Assembly (NCBI GenBank): GCA_030411725.1
Contig: MU839841.1
Coordinates: 310,001 to 374,000 of the forward strand
Direction of reading: 5' to 3'
Source: Echria macrotheca
Taxonomy: Eukaryota > Ascomycota > Sordariomycetes > Sordariales > Schizotheciaceae
DNA length: 64,000 nucleotides
Shown: positions 11,285 through 22,347 of the stretch, piece after piece
Numbering within the stretch: position 1 is the first letter of the stretch
Layout of the letters: each line of letters starts with the position of its first letter
The notes under the pieces: generated by a model
Told to the model about the DNA's origin: nothing
What the model saw: the letters and a program-made list of their open reading frames with translations, nothing else
Databases searched by the model: none
Made by a program: the position numbers and the translations under genes

Positions 11285-14200
11285 GCCCCTTCACTCGACT
11301 AGTAGCCGAGTCAGTCTTCAACGGCATGGTTCCAGTGTGATCCTAATGCGGAGAAAAAGTTATATCGCAGGCTATGGGCGTTGGGGCGGCACAGCTTCGA
11401 GGACAGAGTGGGTTCGGGGTGGTTGAAGCTCGAGAAACCCCTTTTTGGACGATAACGTGCGAATCGGCGCTCGGCGCGTCAGTTTGTATGTTTCTGGAAA
11501 CTGTAAGGTATTGGGACCGCAAGATGGTGTTGAAGAACTGCTGGTAGTTATCAGGCGATGCTTATCCCAACGCGACAGACCCTAAACGGAACTTTGCTCG
11601 TCGTTTGGGGGCGGAGATGTCTTCGACGCCAGTGTAGAACCGGGGAATCTGGTTTCCACGACGATGGAGGGGGGCGACGCAGCGAGGAGTGTTTGAGGTC
11701 TGTCGAGAAGGGGGAGGCTTTGGAAAGAGACCACCTCAAGTAGGTGGCTGCGTCAGGCAGTGTTGTTATCGCCGCTGTCGTCGATGCTGGGCCAGAAGAG
11801 CAACGTGTAGCTGCGTCGGCTCAGTTTGTATCGTAGTATCGTAGTTTTACATCGCAGGTTCGTCTGTCTTCGGGAACAACGCGTCGAGAAAGCCGCAAGA
11901 TGCGGGTGTCGAGGGGACGGGTGTTGTTGAGAAGCAATGGATGACGGAAACTTCATCCAACTGGAAAGAATCTGCTCAAGAGTGAATAAGAGACTCGGTT
12001 TGCCTGAACGACAAACTCCCAGCAGCAAACTGGTTGCCATCTAGATTGGACAGTGCATGGGAATGCAACGCCAATCACCGTCCCGGTTAGAACAACGTGA
12101 AAATGACGGAAAGGGGGACCAGTTCGCCGACCAGGCTGTGAACCCCCATCCTGGCAGCCGGGCAACCCCCATCGTTTCTCGCACTCCCAGGCCACATCGC
12201 CTACCACTGTGGTCCGTCTCACCAACTCTCGCTGCCCAAACTCGGCCATCAAAGGGAGATGCGGCATGCCTAGCCAGCCGTGCCATGTGATCATCTCAGT
12301 TTTCCGGCTCGCGTCCAGAAAGTATGATGGGAACCACCGGGTCCAAGCTCTTTGCCTCAAGTTGACGGTGTGAGTCGGGACGACACGCACTCCCGGCGGC
12401 TCGATCATCTGAATCCTTTAATAGACGAACCTTGTGTTCGAGACCCGGGGAAGCTCGTTATCTCCCCCATTCTTTAGCAGGCGGAAGCCATCAGACGATT
12501 GTGGCGAAGATCGAAATACCACAACAGGCCGCCTTCTTAACCTTGGGATGTTTTCTCTCTCTTTCTCTGCATGCAACAGCGGACTGCTGCTGGTCTGAAC
12601 ACAACATGGCTGCCAGAGAATCGAAACCACAGACAACCCTGGCTTGTATGCCCTTCTCGAAAAGGAAATTAGAAGTAAATATCCCAAACACGTGTCTCTT
12701 GTCCCTTTGCGTGTATCTTTTGTTTATCTGGTTTGCCGACGAGGCGCCTTCTGCTTCACTCCCAGGATAGCCGTTTTTCATGGCATATTGGGGAGAGAAG
12801 CGCCGTCACCGTAAGAAGGGACGGCTTGAGAGTTCGTGACATGCACTTTAGACAGCACTTCCTATTCCGACGTGGTGACCTACGGGGTTGCACGGGTGGG
12901 AGAAATGACCTAGACGCAACCGCGATTCGGGCAGTAGACTAGACTTTGTTGGGCGTGAAAACCCGTCAACAACTCGACGGGTTAGGCCCGGCCAGTGCAC
13001 GGAAACTTGGAGCGGGACCTAGATTGACTCGTGCGGGTCCGTCGAGGCAATTCCAGCATTCTAGCCACCTCCGCCGTTTTATGCCTCCGGGATCCCTGGA
13101 GCAGGATGTCGGGGTCTAGACTTCTGGGGATCCGTAATGGTGTTGGACTCTCAACACACCAATGGGAAAGAATGTCGGCAGCACAGGTCGCCCAGTCCAG
13201 GAAGCCGAGGCATCTTCCGTATCCCTTTGAGCGGCCGAGGAAAGCGCAGCTACTTGGCCCGGAGCGGGCTTGCTCGGGGTTAGGCCAATCAACGGCTGGG
13301 GACAGCATGTTGGGAGCCAGCCGTCCGTGAGGAAGAGACGTTGGGATAAGCCGTAGCCAACAGGGGCGCCGACCTTAGGTACGTGAAGCTAATGGGCAAC
13401 GCCAGGCTGTCAATGGCCCTTCCCTGAGTTGATTTCGGTAGCGCCACCGGTGACGCATCGTCTCACAGGGCCTCGTAGCTGGTATGAGGGCAGTCCGAGC
13501 GGCGAGGAGCCAAGACTGGGGCTTGGTTAGGACAGCATCGGGATGCTTCAAACTATCAGAGAGTCCGGGGAAGAAGGTCTTGAAGGTTGAGGTCGCCGAA
13601 AGGCCCCAAGAGGCTTATGACTGCCGAGATGAAGGTGCCATCGGCTTGGGTGGTGGCGACCACGGGCTAGCTGCGGCTGCAGGGTCAAATAGGGTGTCTC
13701 TCCGCCCGGCCCCGGTGGCAGTCCAGGAGAGAGACGAGCCGCCAATAGGCCTCGGGAGTTATGCGGGAGGATCCTGGGGCACGTCAATAGAGCCCGGCCA
13801 AAAGACGGAACAGGATATGCGCAACATAAGATAAAGCGACCCGCAGTGAGGGATGGGTGAGGGGAAGGACGCCGGCTTCTCTTGATAACGGCCTGACTAG
13901 TCCTAACAGGCCGATGACTCTGTCGCTTCGTGGATTTCCATTCGCGATATAGCCATCAAGGAGAGAGAGCCGGACGGCTTGTCACGGCATCGCTTCAAAA
14001 GTAACGAGATTCTGGAGGCGAACTCTTGCACCAGCCAGTAAGTTTCTCCGTCAAGCTGCCGGGTCTCCTGTCCGTTCCCGTCAGCCTCCTCCGATGCAGG
14101 CCTCTCCGGTGTGGCTGAGGGGAACTGATCAGCTAACTTAAAACCTCGCCAGAAGCCTCAGGCCCATGGAATTGGTCGCTCAAAATTACACCCAGCACGC

Positions 14201-14492
14201 GCCTCTCCCGATCGCCTACTAGGGCTTGATCGGGCGGGAGTTTAGCGTGCGAGACCGGTGATTCAGATTTTTGACTGAACACCGTTCTTGCTGGAAGCGC
14301 GGTTGATGGGTTTTTGGCCGCATCTGGCCAGCCTCGTCTGTATATTAGACTGGCGTGTGATGGAACGCTGTTCTTCACCCACCTTCACGAACAATTCAAC
14401 GGGACCCTCAGCTGCTTGTCATTATCAACAAACAACTACCAGTACACCAAACCCGGCTGATGATATTGCAGCCTACTGACAAGTTAGCATTC
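11285..14492. other. 3.2 kb without a recognisable gene
   Basis: Only short, non-protein-like frames occur, on both strands. The right end is the promoter and leader of the bHLH gene. A 13-mer, CTTAGGTACGTGA, at 13374-13386 recurs at 16329-16341 on the other side of that gene. No RNA gene or mobile element is recognised. Confidence 0.55.
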
Positions 14493-16094
14493 ATGGATCA
14501 AAATATGGAGGAGTCAGAGGTACGCAGCGTCTTGCCTTTTTGCTTTAACGTCATCCCTCCCATCTCCACTCGATAACGGCCCCTTCATCAGTCCCGCGGA
14601 CCGCCATGACAAAAGAATTTGCGGATGGTGCTGTGCAAAGCTGCATGGTTTATCTCGCCGAGAGCAACAAGTGTTGCGGCTGGTCAGCGACAACCGTTAA
14701 ATGACTTTTGCTTGAGCGTTTCCAAGATATATACCGAACTCCTGGCTCAGGTTCTTGATTTGAGTCAGGTAGACGGCATCATAATTCTGTATGAAGTCAT
14801 ACAGGGAGGTTTCTCAATGAATGAGAGAGAGCTGTTAGGAGGCGGGGAGAGTGGAGGCGTCTGAACGAGAGAGCGCAAGGGAAGCTTTATGGGAAACACC
14901 GAAACAATAGGGCCGAGGAAACAGAAGACATCGCATGCTCAGTTATCCAGATCTCACTGGATCCGAGGCGGCAAATGTGGGCTGACTTTTTGGTTGCAGC
15001 ATCTGATCGAGGGCGGCGGATTCCGGGCCGGTGAGCAAGATTGGTCCACCGGGCAGTCCGAAGGATCCGGCTTGGCATTCCCGTTTACCGGGACCCACAT
15101 CGGGCCGCCGACCACCGGTTTTTTGTCCGGCGTGCCCACGACGTGTTCGGTCGCATCGCCGGGTCTGAATGCTCCCTCGCCAATTTTTGACAGACGATCG
15201 CCTGCGAGTGACTTCCTGTGCAGCAGCGAAGGCTCACCGGCTGTGTCAGCCCCTTCTAACAGCACATACTTCGAGTATGCACCGCAACAGAATTTCCCGA
15301 GTCCGTATCTCAGCAACTATGTTTCGCCCGTGTCGATTCAGGGCTCCTCGTCGTCTGGATATGATTCAAACCAGATGATCAACCCCGAAACCGGTCTCCT
15401 TGGGGATGAATTCGGGACTGGGCTCTTCGAGTCCATGGCACTTCCCTCGCCGAGCGGTTTCGCCGACGCCGAAATCTCGGGCGTGGGCGAATATGGCCGT
15501 ACCGTACATCAACTTCCGCAACGCTCTGCAGGAATTGGTGATGGTAATGAAGGCCCATCGGACAACAAGCGTGGGAAGACGAGTATGGCTGCCGCTCGAG
15601 GCTTGCCGAGGACGTCCGGTCGGCCGCTGTTGGCGGCTGGTCCGGTTGCAGGGCCGAGTAACGCAGGGCCTCAAAACAAATCCAAACTGCGAAGCGCCTC
15701 CCGGACTTCCAAGAACGTTGTGCACCGGCCGGATGAGTCGACGACCGAGAGAAAGACGCGCGATGCACACAACCTCGTGGAAAAGCAGTACCGTAACAGA
15801 CTCAACGCTCAGTTTGAGGCCTTGCTCAATACTCTGCCGGACTCCCTCCGGTCGCCGGGAGGCACCCTCGACCCGAACAGCCCCGACGTGAACATGGATC
15901 TGGGAGAGAAGCGGCTGAGCAAGGGCGATGTTTTGGAACTAGCGACGAGATATATCCGGATGCTCGAGAGGGACTGTGGAAGATTGGAGCAAGAGCGGAA
16001 TGACTTGACGCGCGACGTCGAACGGCTTCGGTCCATGTTCGTCAACCAAAGTGGCCAACTGTCTGACAGGTCAGGCGGAGAGGGCTTGGGATGA
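14493..16094 (+). CDS. bHLH transcription factor, SREBP-like basic region
   Basis: Proposed model: exon 1 14493-14519 (MDQNMEESE), intron 14520-14999, exon 2 15000-16094, giving 373 aa. The intron has donor GTACGC, branch GCTGAC at 14981 and acceptor TTGCAG, and both sides are in phase. At 480 nt it is long for this genome, so the 5' end is less certain than the rest. The N-terminal two thirds is Ser/Gly/Pro-rich and probably an activation region. The basic region at about 258-275 reads AHNLVEKQYRNRLN; the Tyr after EKQ is the hallmark of SREBP-type bHLH proteins. Helix 1, a Pro/Asp-rich loop and helix 2 (LSKGDVLELATRYIRMLE) follow, then a leucine-heptad tail to about residue 365. No membrane segment is present, so it resembles soluble fungal bHLH regulators of the SrbB/DevR kind rather than membrane-bound SREBP. 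Targets cannot be read from the sequence. Confidence 0.85.
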
Positions 16095-16740
16095 TGGGCG
16101 ATGACTGGTGTTGCCGCAGATTTTGGATTATTTTCCTTTGTGTCATTTTCGTCAAGTCGAACGGGAAAAGGCCCTGCTGGGGAGTTTGGGAAGGGACAGC
16201 CCACCGCCGTGCGGGTTCGGATCGTATTTTGGGAGGAAGGGAAGGTGCAATACACGCATGGATACGGTTTACGGAGTTTCCGGGTCACGGTACCCGGGAT
16301 TTTCAACGTTGACTAGTCTTAGGTGCATCTTAGGTACGTGATACCTCACCTTAGCGTCGAATTCGGGCATTTCAGCAATATACAACCCGACCAAAGTTGG
16401 CCAGATCCAGTGTCCCTGGAAGCAGCATCTCAAAACTCTCTTGTTGTCTGCGCATTACGCCAAGCCAAGAAGGCTCTAAAACCACCCCGGGCCTATCCAT
16501 TGATCCCCAAAACACGGGGTATACTTTACATGCGGAATTGACAGCATCCCACCCCAGAAAAGTGCATGCAGAAAACGATACCGCAAAAGCCAACGGCAAT
16601 CCCATTGCCATCCACACCATCCACGCCTTGAACGCCAGAGCCTGCCCAAACCCGTTCCCGCCCAGATTACCGGCCAAATCAAATTGGTATCCTCTCTCCA
16701 GTAAAATCCCGTGCTTTTCTCGCAAGCCAGACTGCACCGA
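16095..16740. other. Convergent intergenic region, bHLH gene / CENP-A gene
   Basis: The 3' flanks of two convergent genes meet here. The forward open frame 16397-17443 is antisense to the CENP-A exons and is a shadow. No separate gene is seen. Confidence 0.6.
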
Positions 16741-17328
16741 TCACCAGCCCGCCCCTCCCCAAACACCACGTATTCGCCTGGCTAGTTGGATGTCTTTTTG
16801 CATGATCGTGACGCGTTTGGCGTGGATTGCGCAGAGGTTTGTGTCTTCAAAGAGGTGGATGAGGAACGCTTCGGCCGATTCTTGGAGCGCCTGGATCGCC
16901 TGTGACTGCCACCGCATCTCTTCGCCTGCCGGGACATACTGGAGCGCAATTTCTCGGACCTGGCGTTGTATGTCAGCGCTGCGCCAGAGGGAAACCACGG
17001 CACTGGGAACTTACAAGGCGCGAGAATGGGAGCTTGGCCATGAGCAGATCGGTGCTGCTCTGGTACTTCCGGATCTCCCTCAGAGCCACCGTGCCGGGCC
17101 GATACCTCCGTTTCTTGCCCTGCGGGATTGGGTCGCCGGCTGCGATACAGTTAGCGGGGGCTCAGGCCTGAGAGAGGCAGTCACCTTACGTAGAACACCG
17201 GTTGATCTCCGCGATGCAGTTGCTGCGGCCGCAGCTGCTGCCGATGGCCGTCCCCGGGATGCCGCTTTCCCTCCTCTGGTTGGTACCATCTTCGGCCTTG
17301 CGACGCCTGCTGCGGCTTTCGGTGCCAT
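16741..17328 (-). CDS. CSE4: Centromeric histone H3 variant (CENP-A/CenH3)
   Basis: Three exons on the minus strand: 17328-17190, 17139-17015 and 16959-16741. The introns are 17140-17189 (50 nt; GTAAGG, GCTAAC, CAG) and 16960-17014 (55 nt; GTAAGT, GCTGAC, CAG). The product is 160 aa. The N-tail (1-55) is basic and alanine-rich and shows none of the canonical ARTKQTARK start. The fold begins at RRYRPGTVALREIRKYQSS, followed by LPFSRLVREIA. CENP-A hallmarks over canonical H3 are a lengthened loop 1 (QYVPAGEEMRWQS, with Trp where H3 has Phe) and IMQKDIQLARRIRG in the last helix. The protein replaces H3 in centromeric nucleosomes and specifies kinetochore position. A seven-residue tail, VWGGAGW, follows RRIRG. 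It shares an 884-bp divergent promoter with the derlin gene. Confidence 0.94.
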
Positions 17329-18212
17329 GGGTCGGCCGAGGGTGTATTTCAGTTGCAATTGGCGCGCAAAGCTAGCGAAGCTCAGGGCACGCAAAATAGC
17401 GATTTGGAGGTTTCGAAGAAAATTGCGCCAAAAAAGAGTGTAAGGGTTGGCAATGGGCGCAAATTCGGTAGGATGACTGTATGAAGCCCAGGACTTTTGC
17501 GCCGAGAATTCCAAGTGGGAGACTCAAGAATGTGCCCACAATTGCTTCAAATGGGGGAGGCTGGGAGCATCTCGGGTCTCGTCGCGGGACTGCTCACAAC
17601 CCATTGTCGCGACGCGCCTGGGAGCCAACCCTGGCCGGATGCGGTTAACTAAACCCTGAGCATCACTCGCATCTAAAATGCGGTGGCAGGGGAACGGGGC
17701 ACGCACCAGCCACGGAAGTTAATTGATGCTCCAGCCACAGCACCAACACGTGCAAGCCATCTATCTGCTACGGCGATAAGCCGCTTATCTGCATGATGCG
17801 GGTGAGCGTGGCGTCATTGGGGAAGTGACAGCAGTTCGTCCCGCAATTCCGACCTCTGACAAAGGCGCTCAATGATGGAGGCGTATCATGGCTCCAACCA
17901 AAAAGGACACCTCAACATCATCCCGCCCAGAACTATAAAAATAATTCCCTAGCTTTGATCTTGTCGCCTCACCGCCTCCTAGACGACGACCTTGCTCTGC
18001 GAACACTTCTTGCTTGAGAAACAGCTGTGCGACACGGGCTTGAGCATCTTTCGAGGGCCTACTGTGTACAAAAGAAAAGCTCCAGGTGGCCCCTCGGTTC
18101 TCAGCCCGCTCTAGGTTCCCCGTCAGCCTTGTCGCTGTGCCCACGTCAACACCAGCGAGTCAACGACACCACCTCGATCCTCCACAGTTCAGCGGCGAAG
18201 CCATCAGCAACC
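17329..18212. promoter_or_regulatory. Divergent promoter, CENP-A (-) / derlin (+)
   Basis: The 884 bp between the two start codons contain no gene. They hold a cluster of GATA-type sites around 17763-17789, an ACACGTGC E-box-like element near 17747-17754, and an inverted CCAAT (ATTGG, 17816-17820) near GCGTGGCGTC. These are candidate binding sites read from sequence only. Confidence 0.55.
17775..17789. promoter_or_regulatory. Inverted GATA pair (GATAAG-CCG-CTTATC)
   Basis: A perfect 6-bp inverted repeat of the GATA-factor core is separated by 3 bp, with a further ATCT (inverted GAT core) nearby at about 17763. Paired GATA sites are typical targets of fungal GATA factors such as those of nitrogen or iron control. 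Function here is inferred. Confidence 0.45.
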
Positions 18213-19060
18213 ATGGACCAAATGATGGGAGATGGCGGTCGCTTTCCGCTGGAGACATGGTTTTGGGAAATGCCAATCTGCACGCGGTGGTGGACGACGG
18301 CGACGGTGCTCACGAGCGGCCTGGTGCAGTGCCAGCTCGTAACTCCCTTCCAGCTCTTCTATAGCTATCGCGCCGTATTCCAAAAATCACAAGTACGTCT
18401 GGATCTCCCTTCTCGTACGGAAAGCTTGCTGACAGTCTACCCTCCCCCACAGTACTGGCGCCTCCTGACGACATTCCTCTACTTCGGCCCCTTTTCCCTC
18501 GATCTCCTCTTCCACGTCTACTTTTTGCAGCGCTACTCGCGACTGCTCGAGGAGTCATCCGGACGATCTCCGGCGCATTTCTCGTGGCTGCTTGTCTACG
18601 CCATGACGTTCCTGATCGCGCTCTCGCCGCTCGTGTCGATGCCCTTCCTCGGCCACCCGCTGTCATCGACGCTCGTGTACATATGGTCGCGCCGAAACCC
18701 CGATGCGCGACTGAGCTTTTTGGGCCTGCTGGTGTTCACTGCGCCCTACCTCCCGTGGGTGCTCATGGCCTTTAGCCTGACGCTCCACGGCACGATCCCC
18801 AAGGATGAGATCATGGGGGTGATTGTCGGCCATATTTGGTATTTCTTCACCGATGTGTACCCGCCACTGCACGGCGGATCGCGACCCCTGGACCCGCCCA
18901 TGTGGTGGCGGCGGTTGTTTGGTACGTAGACTCTGAGTAACTTTGGATTGTGCAGGAGCTAACTCGAGGTGTAGAGGGACGACCGCGTGAAGAAACTGCA
19001 AACGCAATCAATAACGAGATTGCGGTAGCAGGAGCTGACATCGCCCCGGAGGTACGGTGA
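18213..19060 (+). CDS. DER1: Derlin-family ER protein (ERAD)
   Basis: Three exons: 18213-18392, 18453-18921, 18975-19060. The introns are 60 nt (GTACGT...CACAG) and 53 nt (GTACGT, branch GCTAAC, TAG), and the product is 244 aa. Derlins are rhomboid-like, catalytically inactive membrane proteins that move misfolded proteins out of the ER lumen for degradation with the Hrd1 complex. Visible features are the conserved WR (residues 62-63, YWRLLTTFLYFG), four or more hydrophobic segments, and a C-terminus after PPMWWRRLFEG. The last splice is chosen because it yields RRLFEGRPREETANAINNE, which continues the family tail; reading through stops at once. No catalytic Ser/His pair is seen, as expected. 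Alternative: a derlin paralogue other than Der1. Confidence 0.9.
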
Positions 19061-19475
19061 GGTCCAGCCATAAGAAGGTGTGTGTCGTCGTGTACAGAAG
19101 GAGAAAATGGACGTTATGATTTCGAGATCCGTTTGGCGTTTTGGAGACTTGGTTAGGGACTGCGTAAACATCATGCATAGGAGATCGGCGTTTGGTGGCA
19201 TCAGGAACGAGAGGTGATCAAGGGCGAGCATGGAAAATAACTCGAGCAGCCCTGGGGGTTGAGTAGGGATAGGTACGCCCCGTTGAGGATTTATCGTTAA
19301 ATATTTGTACAGCAGATATGACTTGGCACCGACTTCTCAGCGTAACTTAGGCTAAGAGCGACAGCGAGTTCGCAAATAACAACCACGGAGCTCACTTATG
19401 AAAACTGGCTGAATATTGAAGAGGGATCAAACATGTTCAGGATGGAAACAAAGCCGCTACTTATTCCGTGACGAG
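19061..19475. other. Convergent intergenic region, derlin / ARD genes
   Basis: The 415 bp lie between two stop codons. They should contain both 3' UTRs; no gene or notable repeat is seen. Confidence 0.6.
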
Positions 19476-20250
19476 CTAACTGAGAAACTGAGAAACATAT
19501 TCCCTTCGTTGGACATTTGAATTGAGGTCCTCGCAGCGGTTTAGGGGCGTCCACTTGGGCTCGTCTTTGAAAAGGCGCATCGCCTGGATGTACTGGGGTA
19601 GCAAGGTGTCAGACGGCAACTACATCTCGGGGACTCATCCGGACACAAACTCACGTTGGTCTCGTCAGTAGTGAAGCGGTGGTAGATACCAGCGGGGAGA
19701 ATGAGGAGGTCATCCTACAAAGTGAGTGAGCAATTGTAAGCCCACGTTTCGATGTTTTGATACACCCACCCGGGGCGACAAAAAAAGGGGGGGGTTTCTC
19801 GTCTGAATGATAATACTAACCTTCTCCAAACGCACCCGGATCCACTGGTCGTCCTTGCTGCGGACGTCAAAGTAGCCGGCGCCGTCGCGGATGTAGCGGA
19901 TCTCCTCGTCCTCGTGCAGGTGCTCGTCGAAGAAGGACTTGACCTTGGCCTCGTAGACGTCGCCCATCTTCTCGGGCGAGACGGTGATCTCGTCGCGGTT
20001 CTTGTAGCCGCGCTCGGCCGCCAGCGCGTCCACGCCCGACAGGTCGCCGATGCGGTAGTACAGCACGCCGATCTTGCCGAGGTCGTCGGCGGCGACGGGG
20101 TTGCCTGAGTCGTGGGGGAGGCGTTGGTCGCCCTTTTATTTGGAGAGTTTGTTTTAAGTCTTTGACATTTTCTTTACAATTGTGTAATGAGGGGACCGGG
20201 GGGAGGGGACGACGGCTTACGGGGAGGTTGTCAAAGTAGTATGCCTTCAT
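19476..20250 (-). CDS. ADI1: Acireductone dioxygenase (methionine salvage)
   Basis: Four exons on the minus strand: 20250-20221, 20132-19821, 19714-19655, 19592-19476, giving 172 aa. The enzyme oxidises 1,2-dihydroxy-3-keto-5-methylthiopentene to the methionine precursor 2-keto-4-methylthiobutyrate (Fe form). It is a cytosolic cupin. The N-terminus is [10 protein letters not shown]. The metal ligands are the H-x-H-x4-E set in [15 protein letters not shown] and the distal His in [15 protein letters not shown], and GYFDVR is the usual cupin strand. The protein ends with the YIQAMRLF region and a short tail. Introns are 88, 106 and 62 nt. Intron 1 ends in AAAAG, a non-standard acceptor, but it is the only site that restores the family sequence. 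Start choice is fixed by the conserved MKAYY. Confidence 0.94.
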
Positions 20251-21182
20251 TTTTATGAGGTGATAGGTCTTGGTTTTTTTTCTCTAGAGATTTTGAAGAT
20301 TTGGTATTAGTTGCTGTTGAGTGAGAGAGCGGCGGGGTTCCTCGGGTTATCTTCTCAAGAGTAGAGTCGATGCGGGGTTCATGAAGCGGCGTTGAACCTA
20401 CCGATATATGGGGTAAAGAGTTCTAATGGTGTTGCACCAGAAGAGAAAACAGCTGGTTTTAAAGTGCCACAGACGATAATATCTCGCTCAAGTTGTCGTG
20501 ACAATTTAGGACGGTGAGATTGGTCACCATTTGTTCGGCGCAATTCACTTGGCGGGGTTGACTGACGTAGGTGGGGCACAGTTGTGAATGCGCTGGAAAA
20601 TTGCGCCATCGGGACATCGGAAGGCGGCGGGACTTTCCACAGATTCTATGTATAGTCTTCTTGAACTATCAAATGCTGCCTCATAAAGGACGGGCCTGTG
20701 TCGGGACTGGTGCTCATCCTGTCTTGCTGGCTAAGGATGGAGAGCCGAGAGATTTATGTCGCCTTGTATCTATCTCCACATCGCGTACCATGTGCAGGAC
20801 GCGAAGTTGAAAATGACCCCGATTCATAGGCCAAAGCGCGTTGTAGTTCACAGGAGGCGTTCATAGTCGAGGCACTCTCAGTATGAAGAGGGTTGATGTA
20901 CAGACTATAGGTTCAGTTTTAAGGTTGCGTTGGAGTTGGCTTTTGCCGGGCGGTACTTGACCCCGGTCACGCCGTTGAACCGCTTTACAGGGTTCCGCCT
21001 CTCGACGTTGCCAAGCCCCTCTTGCGGACGCATGAACTTGAGCCGCTGGCTGTCGTCCGATCCAACTACGGACGATCTGGACGGACCACCATGAGATGAG
21101 AAAAGAGACGGTAGGCAAACGCGTTTTGCCGCTAGCATCGCCCCTGCTTGGATAGTTGTTGCAACAATACACACATAAAAAT
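20251..21182. promoter_or_regulatory. Divergent intergenic region, ARD (-) / SDR (+)
   Basis: The 932 bp separate two start codons and serve as 5' regions of both genes. I see no further gene. Short frames such as 20861-21340 (-) have no recognisable content. Confidence 0.5.
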
Positions 21183-22347
21183 ATGGATGCTCGCAGCGCC
21201 CAGGACGGGGCTTCTGTCGCCGGTTCGGACACGTCGACGGCCAAATTGAGGCTCCAGCTGCCCGCAAGCTGCGATCCTCCGCAGCCGGGTGTCCAGCGGA
21301 AACAGCTGGTATGGGTTGTAAGTGCCCGTGGCTTCCTCACGGCGAGATTGATTCTGACCCGTCTAGATTTTTGGCGGAACCGGCCACATGGGCCGCTCCC
21401 TGGTCAAGTGCGCCCTGGGCCACGGCGACCAGGTTGTCACCGTCGGCCGGGTCTTCGAGTCGACTCCCGAGTCCATGGTCCAGACAAACGAGAACTGCCT
21501 CGGTCTACTCTGTGACGTCCGTGACGGCGCCTCGGTGACTCGCGTCGTCGACCGGTCTCTGGCTCGCTTTGGCCGTATCGACTGTATCGTCAACTGCTCT
21601 GGCTACGGAGTCATCGGTGCCTGCGAGGACCAGGACGAGTATGAAATCCGCAATCAGTTTGAGACGAATTTTATGGGCACGCTGCATATCATCCAGTCAA
21701 GCTTGCCATATTTCCGGCAGCAGAACTCGGGCCGCTACCTCATCTTCAGTTCCACCTCGGGCGCCCTCGGTGTGCCAGGGCTCGGGCCGTACTGCGCGAC
21801 AAAGTACGCTGTCGAAGGCCTCGTCGAAGCCATGCTCTACGAGGTCGACTCGTTCAATATCAAGGCCACCCTGGTAGAGCCCGGGCTGGTCCGGCGAGAC
21901 GAGCCCGACTCCAATGCGAACCCTCTTCCGACATGGGGCCATTTCTTGATCAAACCGGCGAGCGAGGCGTATTCCCATGCCACCTCACCGGCATTGCATG
22001 CGAAGCGCATGGTTCAGTGGCTCGGTGACCGCCAGCCCACGAGTGCCGTCAAGTGCGCCGAGCTTGTTTGGCAGCTCGGACACTGCTCGTACCCGCCATT
22101 GCGGCTGTTACTGGGAAGCTATGCGATTGAAAGCATACGAGACCGTCTGCGATCCGTGACCGAAGAGCTGGAGGACTGGAAGCATTTGAACTTTCCTGTT
22201 GCGCCGGACGCATTGGGCGCCGAAAAAGGCGAGAAGACGGACAAGGACGAGAAGGGCGAGGGGGATGAAAACGAGGATAAGGAGATGGCCGACGATGGTG
22301 ACGGAGGCGATGAAGATTCAACCAGCCCGGTATCAAAAGCAACTTGA
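21183..22347 (+). CDS. Short-chain dehydrogenase/reductase with acidic tail
   Basis: Two exons, 21183-21317 and 21367-22347 (intron 49 nt, GTAAGT...TCTAG), encode 371 aa. A classical SDR Rossmann fold is visible: glycine-rich nucleotide loop GGTGHMG at 48-54, NCSG (the NAG-like motif) at 121-124, catalytic Ser in SSTSG around 173-177, and Y187-x3-K191 in YCATK. PG of the following EPG motif is also present. It should be an NAD(P)-dependent oxidoreductase; the substrate is unknown. About 35 N-terminal residues precede the fold. The last 45 residues are almost all Lys, Glu and Asp (AEKGEKTDKDEKGEGDEN...), which is unusual for the family and probably disordered. The loop variant GGTGHMG suggests a diverged subfamily. 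Start is the first ATG in frame with the exon. Confidence 0.88.

Noticed and set aside
16397..17443. 348-aa plus-strand open frame
   Set aside because: It is antisense to the three exons of the CENP-A gene, which has full histone-fold identity.
18922..18955. 34-nt last intron in the derlin gene (acceptor TGCAG at 18955)
   Set aside because: It is too short for fungal splicing and gives a non-family tail. The TAG at 18972-18974 gives 53 nt and the conserved RRLFEGRPREE end.
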